Shown here: piece after piece, positions 48,184 through 57,521 of the stretch
How the letters are laid out: each line of letters starts with the position of its first letter
How positions within the stretch are numbered: position 1 is the stretch's first letter
Assembly: GCA_945639195.1 (NCBI GenBank)
Contig: CALZEE010000008.1
Span: forward strand, 1 to 64,000
DNA length: 64,000 nt
From: an uncultured Ignatzschineria sp.
GTDB lineage: Bacteria > Pseudomonadota > Gammaproteobacteria > Cardiobacteriales > Wohlfahrtiimonadaceae
Direction: 5' to 3'
Translations under genes and position numbers: made by a program
The notes under the pieces: generated by a model
The model's input: the letters and a program-made list of their open reading frames with translations, nothing else
What the model was told of the DNA's origin: nothing
Database searches by the model: none

Positions 48184-49269
48184 ATGAAAGAAACAATGAG
48201 AGCAATGGTCTATTACGGCGCAGATGATCTACGTTTTGAAGAGCGTCCGACGCCCAAAATCTTAGCCCCCACAGATGCGGTTATTAAACTAACCAAAACA
48301 ACGATTTGTGGCACGGACTTAGGGATTATGAAAGGTAAAAATCCTGAGATCGCGGCGGTGGCGAAAGAAAAAACAGGCAACTTTAATGGGCGAATCTTAG
48401 GTCATGAAGGGATCGGTATTGTGGCAGAAGTCGGCAGTGCGGTGAAGAACTTCAAAGTCGGTGATAAAGTCATTATCTCTTGCGTAAGCCGCTGTGGAAC
48501 GTGTGAAAACTGTCAAAAACAACTCAACGCGCACTGCATGAATGAAGGTGGCTGGATCATGGGTTATATGATTGATGGCACGCAAGCAGAATATGTGAGA
48601 ACCCCTTTCGCAGATACTTCCCTCTATCACCTTCCGGCAGAGCTCAGCGAAGATGTCGCGGTGTTACTCTCTGATGCCCTCCCAACCTCTCATGAGATCG
48701 GTGTACAATACGGAGATGTGCAACCGGGCGATACCGTTGCAATTGTTGGTGCAGGTCCCATTGGTATGGCAGCTCTTTTAACCGCACAACTCTATTCACC
48801 AAGTGAAATCATTGTGGCAGATACCGACCAAAATCGTCTAGAGATGGCTTTAGAGATGGGCGCAACACAAGTTGTTAACTCGGCAACAGAGAATGCCATT
48901 GAGCGTATTTTAGAGCTAACGAATGGCCGAGGCGTTGATTGCGCAATCGAAGCTGTTGGAATCCCGGCAACATGGGATGTCTGTCAACATGTCGTAAAAG
49001 AAGGCGGGAACATCGCAAACGTTGGCGTTCATGGTCAGCCGGTTGAGTTCGCGCTTGAAAAACTCTGGATTAAAAATCTTAAAATCACTACGGGCTTAGT
49101 CAATGCTAATACCACGGGCATGCTCCTAAAAACATGCTGCGCAGGTAAACTCCCACTCGAAAAGATGATCACCCATCACTTTAAATTTGATGAGCTTGAG
49201 CATGCTTATAAAGTCTTTAAAAATGCCGCAGATGAAAAGGCGATGAAAGTCATTATCGATTACGCATAA
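48184..49269 (+). CDS. Zinc-dependent alcohol dehydrogenase (MDR family)
   Basis: 361 aa from the ATG at 48184, AGGAG 7 nt upstream. Catalytic-zinc Cys C42 (TICGTDLG) and GHEGIG; structural-zinc cysteines in SRCGTCENCQKQLNAHC; Rossmann GAGPIGMAALLTAQ. It oxidises alcohols with NAD(P). The exact substrate is not clear; relatives include broad alcohol and threonine/butanediol-type dehydrogenases. Own terminator, no operon partner. Confidence 0.9.
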   Translation: MKETMRAMVYYGADDLRFEERPTPKILAPTDAVIKLTKTTICGTDLGIMKGKNPEIAAVAKEKTGNFNGRILGHEGIGIVAEVGSAVKNFKVGDKVIISCVSRCGTCENCQKQLNAHCMNEGGWIMGYMIDGTQAEYVRTPFADTSLYHLPAELSEDVAVLLSDALPTSHEIGVQYGDVQPGDTVAIVGAGPIGMAALLTAQLYSPSEIIVADTDQNRLEMALEMGATQVVNSATENAIERILELTNGRGVDCAIEAVGIPATWDVCQHVVKEGGNIANVGVHGQPVEFALEKLWIKNLKITTGLVNANTTGMLLKTCCAGKLPLEKMITHHFKFDELEHAYKVFKNAADEKAMKVIIDYA

Positions 49270-49307
49270 ATCAACTAATAGGGATACAGTCATCCCCTAG
49301 ATATCTA

Positions 49308-49342
49308 AAAGCCCCCGGCATTTTGTTGCTGGGGGCTTTCTT
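49308..49342 (+). terminator. Terminator after the alcohol dehydrogenase
   Basis: AAAGCCCCCGGCA pairs with TGCTGGGGGCTTT (one mismatch), then TCTTG; modest T-run. Confidence 0.75.
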
Positions 49343-49421
49343 GTTTGAACCGCTATCATGATTGCGATCACATGTCTGCGGCAGACTGTTTCTCCGGCAT
49401 TAGCAGCATGACTGCATCACA

Positions 49422-51827
49422 CTACTTAAGCAGTCTCAAGCTATTCATAATCACAATCAGACTTGCGCCCACATCGGCAAATACCGCCGCCCACATGCTC
49501 TCATAACCAAAGATAATCGCTAAGAAGAAGACTGCTTTAATCCCCAGAGCCATAAAGATATTTTGCTGAATGATCCGCACTGCACGTCTTGAAACTTCGA
49601 TAAAGAGCGGTATTTTGGCTAAGTCATCATCCATAATGGCAACATTCGCTGTTTCGATCGAGATATCACTTCCCACAGCGCCCATGGCAAAGCCGACATC
49701 CGCTTGCGCTAAAGCGGGAGCGTCATTAATCCCATCGCCAATCATCCCTATCGCTTGTTTTCCCACTTGATGCGTTTTAAGAATACGTAGCTTATCTTCC
49801 GGCAATAAGGCGCCATGCGCTTCCTTGATAGCAATCATATTCGCCACATGACTTACCGCGCCCTGATGATCCCCTGAGAGTAATATCGGGGTGATATCCA
49901 ATCCTTTTAAAGCTTGCATCACCGCTCCGGCATTCTCTTTAACCGGGTCTGATACAACAAAGATCAGACGCACTTCCCCGCCTATCGCAAAGATCGTTAA
50001 ACTCGCGCCCATCGCTTCAATCCGGGCAAGCGCTGAATCTACCGCGGTTAAAGAGATATTATTGTTAGTCATCATTTTACGATTACCTAATAATAACGTT
50101 GCCTCTCCGACAATTCCTTGTGTCCCATATCCGGCAATGGCACTAAATCCATCGATCTCGCGTAAAGCTTTATCATATCCTGCGACAATGGCTTTTGAGA
50201 TAGGATGATCCGATCTCGCAGCTAAGCTATTTGCGAACAAGAGAATCTCATCTTTACCAAGTACTTGCCCTTGCGCATCAATCAGCGGCTGCGCAGCATC
50301 AAAATAAAGCGTCTCTGTTAACACCGGTTTCCCGGCCGTTAATGTGCCCGTTTTATCAAATGAGAGATGCGTTAAATGCGCCCCTTTTTCAATAAATTCT
50401 CCGCCTTTTACTAAAATACCGTGACGCGCTAATTGCGTGAGCGCACTCACAATCGCGACCGGAGTAGAGATGACTAATGCACAAGGGCACGCGATAATTA
50501 ACACCACTAAGGCTTTATAGATTGCATCAAACCATGTCATTCCAAAGAGCGGAGAAATCACGGCAATGAGGATTGCCACAATGAAAACAATCGGCGTATA
50601 GATTGCGGCAAAACGGTCAATAAAACGTTGTACGGGCGCTTTCTTAACTTGCGCTTCTTCAATCGTTCGAACGATTTTAGCAAGTGTTGAGTTACTCGAT
50701 GTAGATGTCGCGCGGTAATCAATCTCGCCTTGTTGATTTATGCTCCCTGCATACACAACCTCTTCCACAGACTTATCCACAGGCAAACTTTCACCGGTGA
50801 TCGCTGATTCATCAAAACTGGAATGCCCGCGAACGATGATTCCATCAAGCGGGAGGCGCCCTCCAGGGATCACGCGCACAATATCATTAAGCGCGATATC
50901 CTCAACAGGCTTTTCCACAATGCCGGCATTTGTGACTAACATTGCCGTATCAGGTGCCAACTTTAAGAGCTTTTCCACCGCATTTTGCGCTTTAGTCAAT
51001 GACTTGGCTTCGATAATTTCAGACAAGGTAAAGAGGAAGATCACCATTGCCGCTTCTGGGAAGATCCCTAACAGCAATGCCCCTGTCACCGCCACACTCA
51101 TCAATGCATTGATATTGAGCGTACGGTTTTTGATCGCAACCCATCCTTTCTTATACGTAGAAAGTCCGACAAGGGCGATGGTGATAAAGGCAAAAAGTGC
51201 ACTCCACCAGAGGCTAAAGCCCGCGAACTCAAAGGCTTCAGAAACCCCTGCAGAAATCCCGGCAAGCACTAATCTTACCGTTTCATAGCGCTCATAACGC
51301 GACTTTTCAATGACGATTTTCTCACCATCTGTTACTAAAAAGGCACTCATGTTTAGCCCTTTTATCTTCGCGATGATCTCCGAAATAGCGCCATTATGAA
51401 TCACATAGGCTTCACGTTTTAAATAGTTAAAGCGCAGCGTATCTACCGCACTATTACCGGCTAATGCTTTTTCAATGAGGAGCGACTCCATCGGACAATC
51501 CATCTCTTTTATATAGAGAATATCCTGCACATATCCAAAAGGGATATCACTCTCGCTGGGCTCGTAGTTCTCTTGAGGAATACTGCAACAGCTTGTTTCA
51601 CCAGAATCACTACCATCTTCTACATGATTATGGGTATGAGCATCCGTATCAACGTGATCGTGATCGTGACAAAGATCATCGCCGACAGCTGATACTGTGT
51701 CATTCGATAAAATCTCTACGGCATTATCCCCATTGTTCGCTACATTATCCTGAGAATGACAACCACAACGCGCCTCAACAGGGGGTTGTAATGCATTATG
51801 GGGAGATTGAAGTTGTTTTTTATTCAT
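49422..51827 (-). CDS. Heavy-metal P1B-type ATPase (Zn/Cd/Pb exporter type)
   Basis: 801 aa from the ATG at 51827 (AAGGGA upstream). The longer frame to 51968 starts upstream of the mapped promoter and is rejected. N-terminus is Cys/His-rich (CGC at 21-23, CHDHDHVDTDAHTHNH at about 53-68, CC at 80-81), then a degenerate heavy-metal-associated domain with MDCPMES (109-115), where the second Cys of the usual CxxC is missing. Membrane metal site C447-P-C449, phosphorylated D491 (DKTGT), and GDGINDAPAL. It exports Zn/Cd/Pb-type ions. Divergent MerR gene; ZntA/CadA-like. Confidence 0.93.
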   Translation of the reverse strand: MNKKQLQSPHNALQPPVEARCGCHSQDNVANNGDNAVEILSNDTVSAVGDDLCHDHDHVDTDAHTHNHVEDGSDSGETSCCSIPQENYEPSESDIPFGYVQDILYIKEMDCPMESLLIEKALAGNSAVDTLRFNYLKREAYVIHNGAISEIIAKIKGLNMSAFLVTDGEKIVIEKSRYERYETVRLVLAGISAGVSEAFEFAGFSLWWSALFAFITIALVGLSTYKKGWVAIKNRTLNINALMSVAVTGALLLGIFPEAAMVIFLFTLSEIIEAKSLTKAQNAVEKLLKLAPDTAMLVTNAGIVEKPVEDIALNDIVRVIPGGRLPLDGIIVRGHSSFDESAITGESLPVDKSVEEVVYAGSINQQGEIDYRATSTSSNSTLAKIVRTIEEAQVKKAPVQRFIDRFAAIYTPIVFIVAILIAVISPLFGMTWFDAIYKALVVLIIACPCALVISTPVAIVSALTQLARHGILVKGGEFIEKGAHLTHLSFDKTGTLTAGKPVLTETLYFDAAQPLIDAQGQVLGKDEILLFANSLAARSDHPISKAIVAGYDKALREIDGFSAIAGYGTQGIVGEATLLLGNRKMMTNNNISLTAVDSALARIEAMGASLTIFAIGGEVRLIFVVSDPVKENAGAVMQALKGLDITPILLSGDHQGAVSHVANMIAIKEAHGALLPEDKLRILKTHQVGKQAIGMIGDGINDAPALAQADVGFAMGAVGSDISIETANVAIMDDDLAKIPLFIEVSRRAVRIIQQNIFMALGIKAVFFLAIIFGYESMWAAVFADVGASLIVIMNSLRLLK

Positions 51828-51922
51828 AAGGATCCCTTCCTTGTCCTGAGTCTTCAGCAGTAATAGTTGCATGTTTATTGAAAACAATACCCCTATCTCA
51901 GTATTTGTTTGATTATGACTCA

Positions 51923-51953
51923 TTAAACACCCTATAGTAGCTATAGGGTCAAG
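51923..51953 (-). promoter_or_regulatory. MerR-type promoter and operator of the metal ATPase
   Basis: On the minus strand, -35 TTGACC (51953-51948) and -10 TTTAAT (51928-51923) are separated by 19 bp, the long spacer typical of MerR-controlled promoters. A perfect inverted repeat ACCCTATAG-N3-CTATAGGGT (51930-51950) fills the spacer. Confidence 0.85.
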
Positions 51954-51991
51954 TATTTGATCCGGCAAAACACCATAAGGAAGGAAATACG

Positions 51992-52465
51992 ATGTCAGCT
52001 ACTGCTAAAACACCCCCCGCTATTCCTCGCGCATACCAGATCGGAGAACTTGCTAAACTGAGTAAAGTTCCGGTCGAAACGATTCGTTATTATGAGAAAG
52101 AAACCCTCATTGATGCGCCAGAACGTGCCGATAACAATTACCGCATCTATCGCTCACATCATCTTAAAAGATTACGGCTTATTCGTAATTGCCGGGCTTT
52201 TGATATGAGCTTAGAAGAGATTCGACAAATTATTCAAGCCACAAAAAATGAGGATACAAGCTGTACCCCCATTAATGAGATTATTCAAGATCATCTCTTT
52301 CATATTGATAAGCGGATTCAAGAACTCACCAGCTTAAAAGCAGAGCTCAGCGAGATCCAAGCACGTTGCAGTCAAGATCACGAAGCAAATAACTGCTCGA
52401 TTATTGATGAGATCAATCAGCTTGATCCCGATACCACAGATAAAACCACCACCCATCTTTCGTAA
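51992..52465 (+). CDS. MerR-family heavy-metal-responsive regulator (CadR/PbrR-like)
   Basis: 157 aa with AAGGAAA upstream of the ATG. HTH YQIGELAKLSKVPVETIRYYEKETLI at about 15-40, effector-side Cys in ATKNEDTSCTPINEII and a C-terminal region with ARCSQDHEANNCSI (Cys-His cluster). This matches the Cd/Pb/Zn branch of MerR. It likely senses the metal and untwists the divergent ATPase promoter. Confidence 0.9.
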   Translation: MSATAKTPPAIPRAYQIGELAKLSKVPVETIRYYEKETLIDAPERADNNYRIYRSHHLKRLRLIRNCRAFDMSLEEIRQIIQATKNEDTSCTPINEIIQDHLFHIDKRIQELTSLKAELSEIQARCSQDHEANNCSIIDEINQLDPDTTDKTTTHLS

Positions 52466-52515
52466 GACCGCTCCGGCAATCGAAATACATACAATGCTTT
52501 TTAGGACGTCGAAGA

Positions 52516-54315
52516 TTAAAGAGCATCCGGCGAATGATCTTGCGTACTTTGACATACTTCACAAAGAGATTGCGCCAATACAACCGCACTTTCTCGATCC
52601 TCCGCCCAATAGAGATCCTCCCGTTTTTTGGGAGAAATCCCTGCTTTTCCTAACACGGCTTTGACATCATTATTGAGTCCCGATAGCACCACTTGAATAC
52701 CTTTTTTATCAAGCCGCTCGAGCATTGATTTAAAGGCAATCAATCCGGTGAGATCGATCAACGGGACTTTATCGAGATAAATAATCATCACTTCGATCTC
52801 CCGATTTAAGTAGGGTAATCGATCTAATGATTCAATTGTTTTACGTGCAGGTCCAAAGAAAAAGGCCCCTTTAATCTCATAATGCAGAATTAAAGGCGCT
52901 GATTTTTGCAACATTTCATCATTCTCAAGCATCACTAAATCATCTTGAAGATCGCCCTCAAACTCATCACTCATCAAAAATTCTGATTGCGTGAAATCTG
53001 CCATTCTCGCCATAAAGAGGAAGCTAGAGAGCACCATCCCCACAGCAACAGCCACCACCATATCAAAGACGACTGTCAAAATAAGACACGTAAAGAGCAC
53101 CGCAAGGTCTGCTCTTGGAGACATTCTCACTGTCTCTTTAAAGTAAGGAAGATCTGCCATACTCCACGCCACCATTAAGAGCATCGCCCCTAAGCTTGCC
53201 ATGGGTAAATAGCCCAGTAATTTGGCAAAAAAGAGAAGCGTCAGCAAAACAAACAACGCATGAATCATACCCGCAACAGGGGTGTTTCCACCGGCGCGAA
53301 TATTAGCTGCCGTTCTTGCTAATGCCGCGGTTGCCGCAAAACCGCCAAAACAAGGCGCAAGAATATTTCCCACACCCTGCCCGACGAGCTCCGCATTGGG
53401 ATTATGCCGGGTATTTTGCATACCATCTGCCACAACCGAACATAAGAGCGATTCTATCGCGCCTAAAATCGCGATCACAAAGGCGCTCGGTAAGAGTTCT
53501 CGAATCAGCCCCAACGTGATAATGCTCTCCCCAGATTCATCAATCCACGGCAATTTAAACTCTGGCAGAAAGTGTGGAATCCCCTGATGAATCTCGCCTT
53601 GATACTCATAGCTAAAGACGGATTGAATCGTTCTAAATTCATATCCAAAATAGGCGAGTAACGCGCCCAATATCCCGCTTAATCCCAAGATGATTAAATG
53701 TGGCGGCATTTTGCTAAAGAACTTAGGTAAAATCACTAATCCTAATAACGTAAAGATTCCCAAACCTAAATCCACCAGTGAAAACCGAGGAATCATCTCG
53801 GCGATACTAGCCATTCTCTCTATAAATCCATCCGCAGATACTGGATCGTTAATACCTAATAAGTCAGGAATTTGCGTCATCGCAATCACAATCGCAATCC
53901 CCGTACTAAAGCCGGCAGTCACGGAATAGGGAACAAAATGGATCATTTTGCCAATCTTGAATATCCCCATTAATATCAGGATCACTCCCGCCATACTTGT
54001 CGCAAGAATAAGCCCTGTTAAACCATACTGGCTCGTGATGGGCTGTAAAATAACAATAAACGCCGCCGTAGGTCCGGAAATGTTAAACCGAGATCCACCA
54101 CATAGCGCGATAAAAAATCCTGCAACAATTGAGGTATAGAGCCCATATTGCGGCGCAACCCCGGTATTAATCGCTAATGCCATAGAGAGCGGCACAGCAA
54201 TCATACCGACAGTTAAGCCCCCCATCAGATCTTGGCGGAACTTATGCCGATTATATCCCTGCATCATCTGAATAAAGGGAATCTGCCAAAACCATGCGAA
54301 ATGTTTCATGCTCAC
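52516..54315 (-). CDS. dauA: SulP-family transporter with STAS domain (DauA-like)
   Basis: 599 aa. The membrane part (about 25-420) has GLTVGMIAVPLSMALAINTGVAPQYGLYTS and GGSRFNISGPTAAFIVIL, the SLC26/SulP signatures, then a STAS domain (about 455-565) with VPLIDLTGLIAFKSMLERLDKKG. Resembles E. coli DauA, a C4-dicarboxylate transporter; sulfate or bicarbonate transport cannot be excluded. Convergent with the MerR gene. Confidence 0.88.
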   Translation of the reverse strand: MSMKHFAWFWQIPFIQMMQGYNRHKFRQDLMGGLTVGMIAVPLSMALAINTGVAPQYGLYTSIVAGFFIALCGGSRFNISGPTAAFIVILQPITSQYGLTGLILATSMAGVILILMGIFKIGKMIHFVPYSVTAGFSTGIAIVIAMTQIPDLLGINDPVSADGFIERMASIAEMIPRFSLVDLGLGIFTLLGLVILPKFFSKMPPHLIILGLSGILGALLAYFGYEFRTIQSVFSYEYQGEIHQGIPHFLPEFKLPWIDESGESIITLGLIRELLPSAFVIAILGAIESLLCSVVADGMQNTRHNPNAELVGQGVGNILAPCFGGFAATAALARTAANIRAGGNTPVAGMIHALFVLLTLLFFAKLLGYLPMASLGAMLLMVAWSMADLPYFKETVRMSPRADLAVLFTCLILTVVFDMVVAVAVGMVLSSFLFMARMADFTQSEFLMSDEFEGDLQDDLVMLENDEMLQKSAPLILHYEIKGAFFFGPARKTIESLDRLPYLNREIEVMIIYLDKVPLIDLTGLIAFKSMLERLDKKGIQVVLSGLNNDVKAVLGKAGISPKKREDLYWAEDRESAVVLAQSLCEVCQSTQDHSPDAL

Positions 54316-54757
54316 CTCTGATCGTTAAATGTTCTCCGCTGAAAATACAGTCAATATTCAGCTTTCATACGGATATTTACCACGGATAATATTTTATATA
54401 ATGCAATATGCTCTGGCATCACGTCTTATACAGCGAAAACTTGATGAGCCGTATTGAGTGTTTGAGGCGATTTAATCATCGCCTTCCTTCGTGATAATCA
54501 AGCTAGCGTATTCTAAAATGAATCAATATCGATATCGTTATCATCTCCGCCTTACGTGCCGAGATTATTGATAATCCCGCGATATAACCCCTTATAACTA
54601 TGGCGAGTTTTTTGAAATAATTCAACAATTGCCCCTAAAGTAGGGTTCCTCACTGTAAAATAGCCTAAAAAAAAGACCACCTAAAGTCGTCTTTTCTTGT
54701 TCTTATTGGGCGCTTGTATCATCAATTACGATCGCCATAAATACAGCTAACAATCCT
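54316..54757. other. Intergenic region between dauA-like and PG-binding genes
   Basis: 442 bp with no gene; holds the terminator at 54667-54695 and probably the dauA-like promoter. Confidence 0.4.
54667..54695 (-). terminator. Terminator of the PG-binding-domain gene
   Basis: AAAAGAC / GTCTTTT stem; on the minus strand it continues into a T-run. Confidence 0.7.
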
Positions 54758-55732
54758 TTAACAAATCGGCGTAACGCCTAACATTTTAAGATCCTTGAGG
54801 GTGGCAATACCATCTGCACGCAGACCTGCCTCTTTTTGATAACGATAGAGCGCTTCTGCGGTGTAACCATTAAACGTCCCTTTATCAATGATGTTTTCAT
54901 CTAAGAATCCGTGCTGCATTAAAGCTTCCTGCAGTAACCGAACATTCATTCCTCGCGAGCCTTGCAGTAACCTTACACTATTTTCTCCCGCAGCAATCAG
55001 CTCTAAATGTCGAGCATGCGTTAAGAGATATTGGTAAGGCGTTGCGATCTCAAACGGTGAGGGCTGCGCAGATTGACCTGCTAAAATTCGGAATGTTTGG
55101 TAAAAACCTGTCGGCGCTGCCGGCGGTGTATGATCTCCCTCAATCACCTGACAACCCGCTGATGAGAAGCTAATCCCGCCAATTTGAGTCGTTGATTGAG
55201 CACTATGAATATGATCATTCACCACAGATAAGGTTGGCACCCCATTTTCTACAGAAAATCGATGAGACGGCGTATAAAAGCGCCAAGCAAATGCAGGCTG
55301 CTCTCTCGTTAAACGAAAAGCACCTTCTTCAAAAGGTCGCCCTTCTGGCTCATGCGCACCCACCTTATAATGATAGAGCCCACTACCTAAGCAGTTAGCA
55401 ATCTTTTTCTCCGGCATTTCAATCTGCTTTTGTTGCCATGCCCGATGAGGGATCGTTGATGCGGGGAATAGGGCTATTTTATGTGTTTGACGATTCCAAA
55501 TTCCCAATAAGCATCCCAACTGCTCACCATCGAGTAATTGCTCAGCAATCACTGCGTCGGTCAACCATTGTCCATAATTCCCTTCAAGCAGTTTCCCGGC
55601 ACGAATACCAAATAACAAATAATCTTGCGCTAAAGGATAAGCCATGTTTTCGGCAAGTCTTGCGAGCATTGCACCACTTAAAACAAAGGGTTCAAAAGAA
55701 GCGGGAGTATTGAGATGCGCCGTATCAATCAT
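54758..55732 (-). CDS. Protein with C-terminal peptidoglycan-binding domain, otherwise unknown
   Basis: 324 aa. The last ~65 residues (SVRLLQGSRGMNVRLLQEALMQHGFLDENIIDKGTFNGYTAEALYRYQKEAGLRADGIA in segments) are a PGBD-1 domain. The first 250 residues are unrecognised: aromatic-rich, with FEEGAFRLTREQPAFAWRFYTPSHRFS. No signal peptide is visible, so a cytoplasmic or holin/other-route protein, possibly of phage-like origin, is conceivable. Own terminator; no operon partner. Confidence 0.7.
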   Translation of the reverse strand: MIDTAHLNTPASFEPFVLSGAMLARLAENMAYPLAQDYLLFGIRAGKLLEGNYGQWLTDAVIAEQLLDGEQLGCLLGIWNRQTHKIALFPASTIPHRAWQQKQIEMPEKKIANCLGSGLYHYKVGAHEPEGRPFEEGAFRLTREQPAFAWRFYTPSHRFSVENGVPTLSVVNDHIHSAQSTTQIGGISFSSAGCQVIEGDHTPPAAPTGFYQTFRILAGQSAQPSPFEIATPYQYLLTHARHLELIAAGENSVRLLQGSRGMNVRLLQEALMQHGFLDENIIDKGTFNGYTAEALYRYQKEAGLRADGIATLKDLKMLGVTPIC

Positions 55733-56035
55733 AGAATTGGAAGTCTCTAAAGTAAGATGAAATCGAATCTGTACTTTATCATATTCAACGTCAAACTACG
55801 ATTTTGCCCCTTTGTGAATCCAGCCAGTTCAACATGATATTGCCCCCTTCTGAAGACGCTTTACACACTAAAACAGCCCATGGGACTGTAGAGAAAGGGA
55901 CGAAAGGTAGTAGCCTTACCGCAATCTTTAGTAGAATAGCGCAGATAGATCGCCAATTAAGGCGTAAAATCTCAAGCGATCACGCGGGATCACGCGGGAT
56001 CTCCTCTTCCCTTCTAAACAGACTGAGAGTTTACG
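55733..56035. other. Divergent intergenic region upstream of ubiA
   Basis: 303 bp without a convincing gene. Contains a small tandem repeat (GATCACGCGG twice, 55978-55997). I looked for ubiC here and did not find it. Confidence 0.4.
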
Positions 56036-56908
56036 ATGTTAAAAATCCAAAATATCCCCTACTACCTGCAACTCATGAGAGTGGAAAAACCCATTGGGAG
56101 CTACCTGTTGATGTGGCCCACGTTATGGGGGATCTGGATTGCCAGTGAAGGGCTTCCTTCGGCTAAAGTGCTGATTATCTTTATGTTAGGGGTATTTGTC
56201 ATGCGCTCTGCAGGCTGCGTGATTAATGATATCGCAGACCGTGATATTGATAAGTTTGTCGAAAGAACCAAAGATCGCCCCTTAACTGCCGGAAAAGTAT
56301 CGCTCAAAGAAGCGCTGACACTACTTGGCGTATTGGTATTCATCGCCGCACTCTTAGCCCTTCCGCTATCACTCAATACCATATTATTAAGTATTCCCGC
56401 TCTCTTAATCGCCCTCTCTTATCCCTTTATGAAGCGTTTTCACTCCCTCCCGCAAGCCCATTTAGGCGTTGCTTTTGCCTTTGGTATTCCCATGGCATTT
56501 ATGGAGATTCAAGGATCGCTCCCCCTCACCGCTTACTTGCTCTTCTTCACAAATATCTGCTGGACACTGATTTATGATACCGAGTATGCCATGAGTGATC
56601 GGGAAGATGACAAATCCATCAATATCAAATCATCGGCGCTCCTTTTTGAATCTTGGCTCGGCGATAAAGATTACTACATCATTATCGGCTTACAATGCAT
56701 GATGACAATCTTACTGTTATCGATCATGAGCATCGAGCAATTAACCCCCTATTTTATGTTGGCTATTTTCTTTGTCATCGGCTTGTTTTATTATCAGATT
56801 ACACTCATTAAAAATCACGATAGAATGAAGTGTTTCCATGCCTTCCTGCACAATAACTGGGTGGGACTGGTACTCTTTATCGGACTCTTCTTAAACTACC
56901 TTCCGTAG
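56036..56908 (+). CDS. ubiA: 4-hydroxybenzoate octaprenyltransferase
   Basis: 290 aa, about eight helices. Both Asp-rich motifs are visible: NDIADRDIDKFVERTKDRPL and YDTEYAMSDREDDKSINIKSSA. It prenylates 4-hydroxybenzoate in ubiquinone synthesis. ubiC is not adjacent. Followed after 37 bp by the adenosyltransferase gene with GGAGG at its ribosome site. Confidence 0.95.
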   Translation: MLKIQNIPYYLQLMRVEKPIGSYLLMWPTLWGIWIASEGLPSAKVLIIFMLGVFVMRSAGCVINDIADRDIDKFVERTKDRPLTAGKVSLKEALTLLGVLVFIAALLALPLSLNTILLSIPALLIALSYPFMKRFHSLPQAHLGVAFAFGIPMAFMEIQGSLPLTAYLLFFTNICWTLIYDTEYAMSDREDDKSINIKSSALLFESWLGDKDYYIIIGLQCMMTILLLSIMSIEQLTPYFMLAIFFVIGLFYYQITLIKNHDRMKCFHAFLHNNWVGLVLFIGLFLNYLP

Positions 56909-56945
56909 TTTAAGGGAGCTCAAACAACGCTTCTAGGAGGCTTCT

Positions 56946-57521
56946 ATGGGAAATCGTTTATCGAAAATTGTGACAAAAACAGGGGATAGCGGGACAACCG
57001 GTATTGCCGGCAATGTTCGCCTTGCAAAGTATCATCCGCGGATTGAAACGATTGGGTTAATTGATGAACTCAACTCACTCATTGGTATTGGCTTAGCAGA
57101 GCTTAATCTCCGCGCAAGCCTCGAATCACTCTCAGATATTGCACATGAGTGGGCGCTGATTCAACATGAGCTCTTCAACCTTGGCGGCGAGCTCTCTATG
57201 CCAGGAACAGAATTAATTACGGCAAGCGCTGTTGAAACATTGGAAGAGTGGCTGACAGAATATAATGAGGCGTTAGAACCGCTCAAAGAATTTATCTTAC
57301 CCGGCGGTTCTCCTTTAGTGGCAAAAACACACTATATTCGTGCGATTAGCCGTAAAGTAGAACGCTCATTATGGGCGCTCAATAGCCAAAGTGATAATGC
57401 GGTGAATCCCAACTCACTCAAATATCTCAATCGCCTCTCGGATTATTTCTTCGTCATGGCCAGAACGATTGCGAAAAGAACCAATAGCCCTGAAGTATTC
57501 TGGAATCATCAGAAAAAATGA
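56946..57521 (+). CDS. PduO-type ATP:cob(I)alamin adenosyltransferase
   Basis: 191 aa. Family motifs: TKTGDSGTTGIAGNVRLAK, ETIGLIDELNSLIGI, FNLGGELS, FILPGGSPLVAKTHYIRAISRKVERS. It makes adenosylcobalamin. It overlaps the next gene by 4 bp (ATGA), showing co-translation. Confidence 0.92.
   Translation: MGNRLSKIVTKTGDSGTTGIAGNVRLAKYHPRIETIGLIDELNSLIGIGLAELNLRASLESLSDIAHEWALIQHELFNLGGELSMPGTELITASAVETLEEWLTEYNEALEPLKEFILPGGSPLVAKTHYIRAISRKVERSLWALNSQSDNAVNPNSLKYLNRLSDYFFVMARTIAKRTNSPEVFWNHQKK

Noticed and set aside
55804-56148. 114-aa open frame before ubiA, considered as ubiC
   Set aside because: No chorismate lyase motif, and its 3' part lies within ubiA in another frame.
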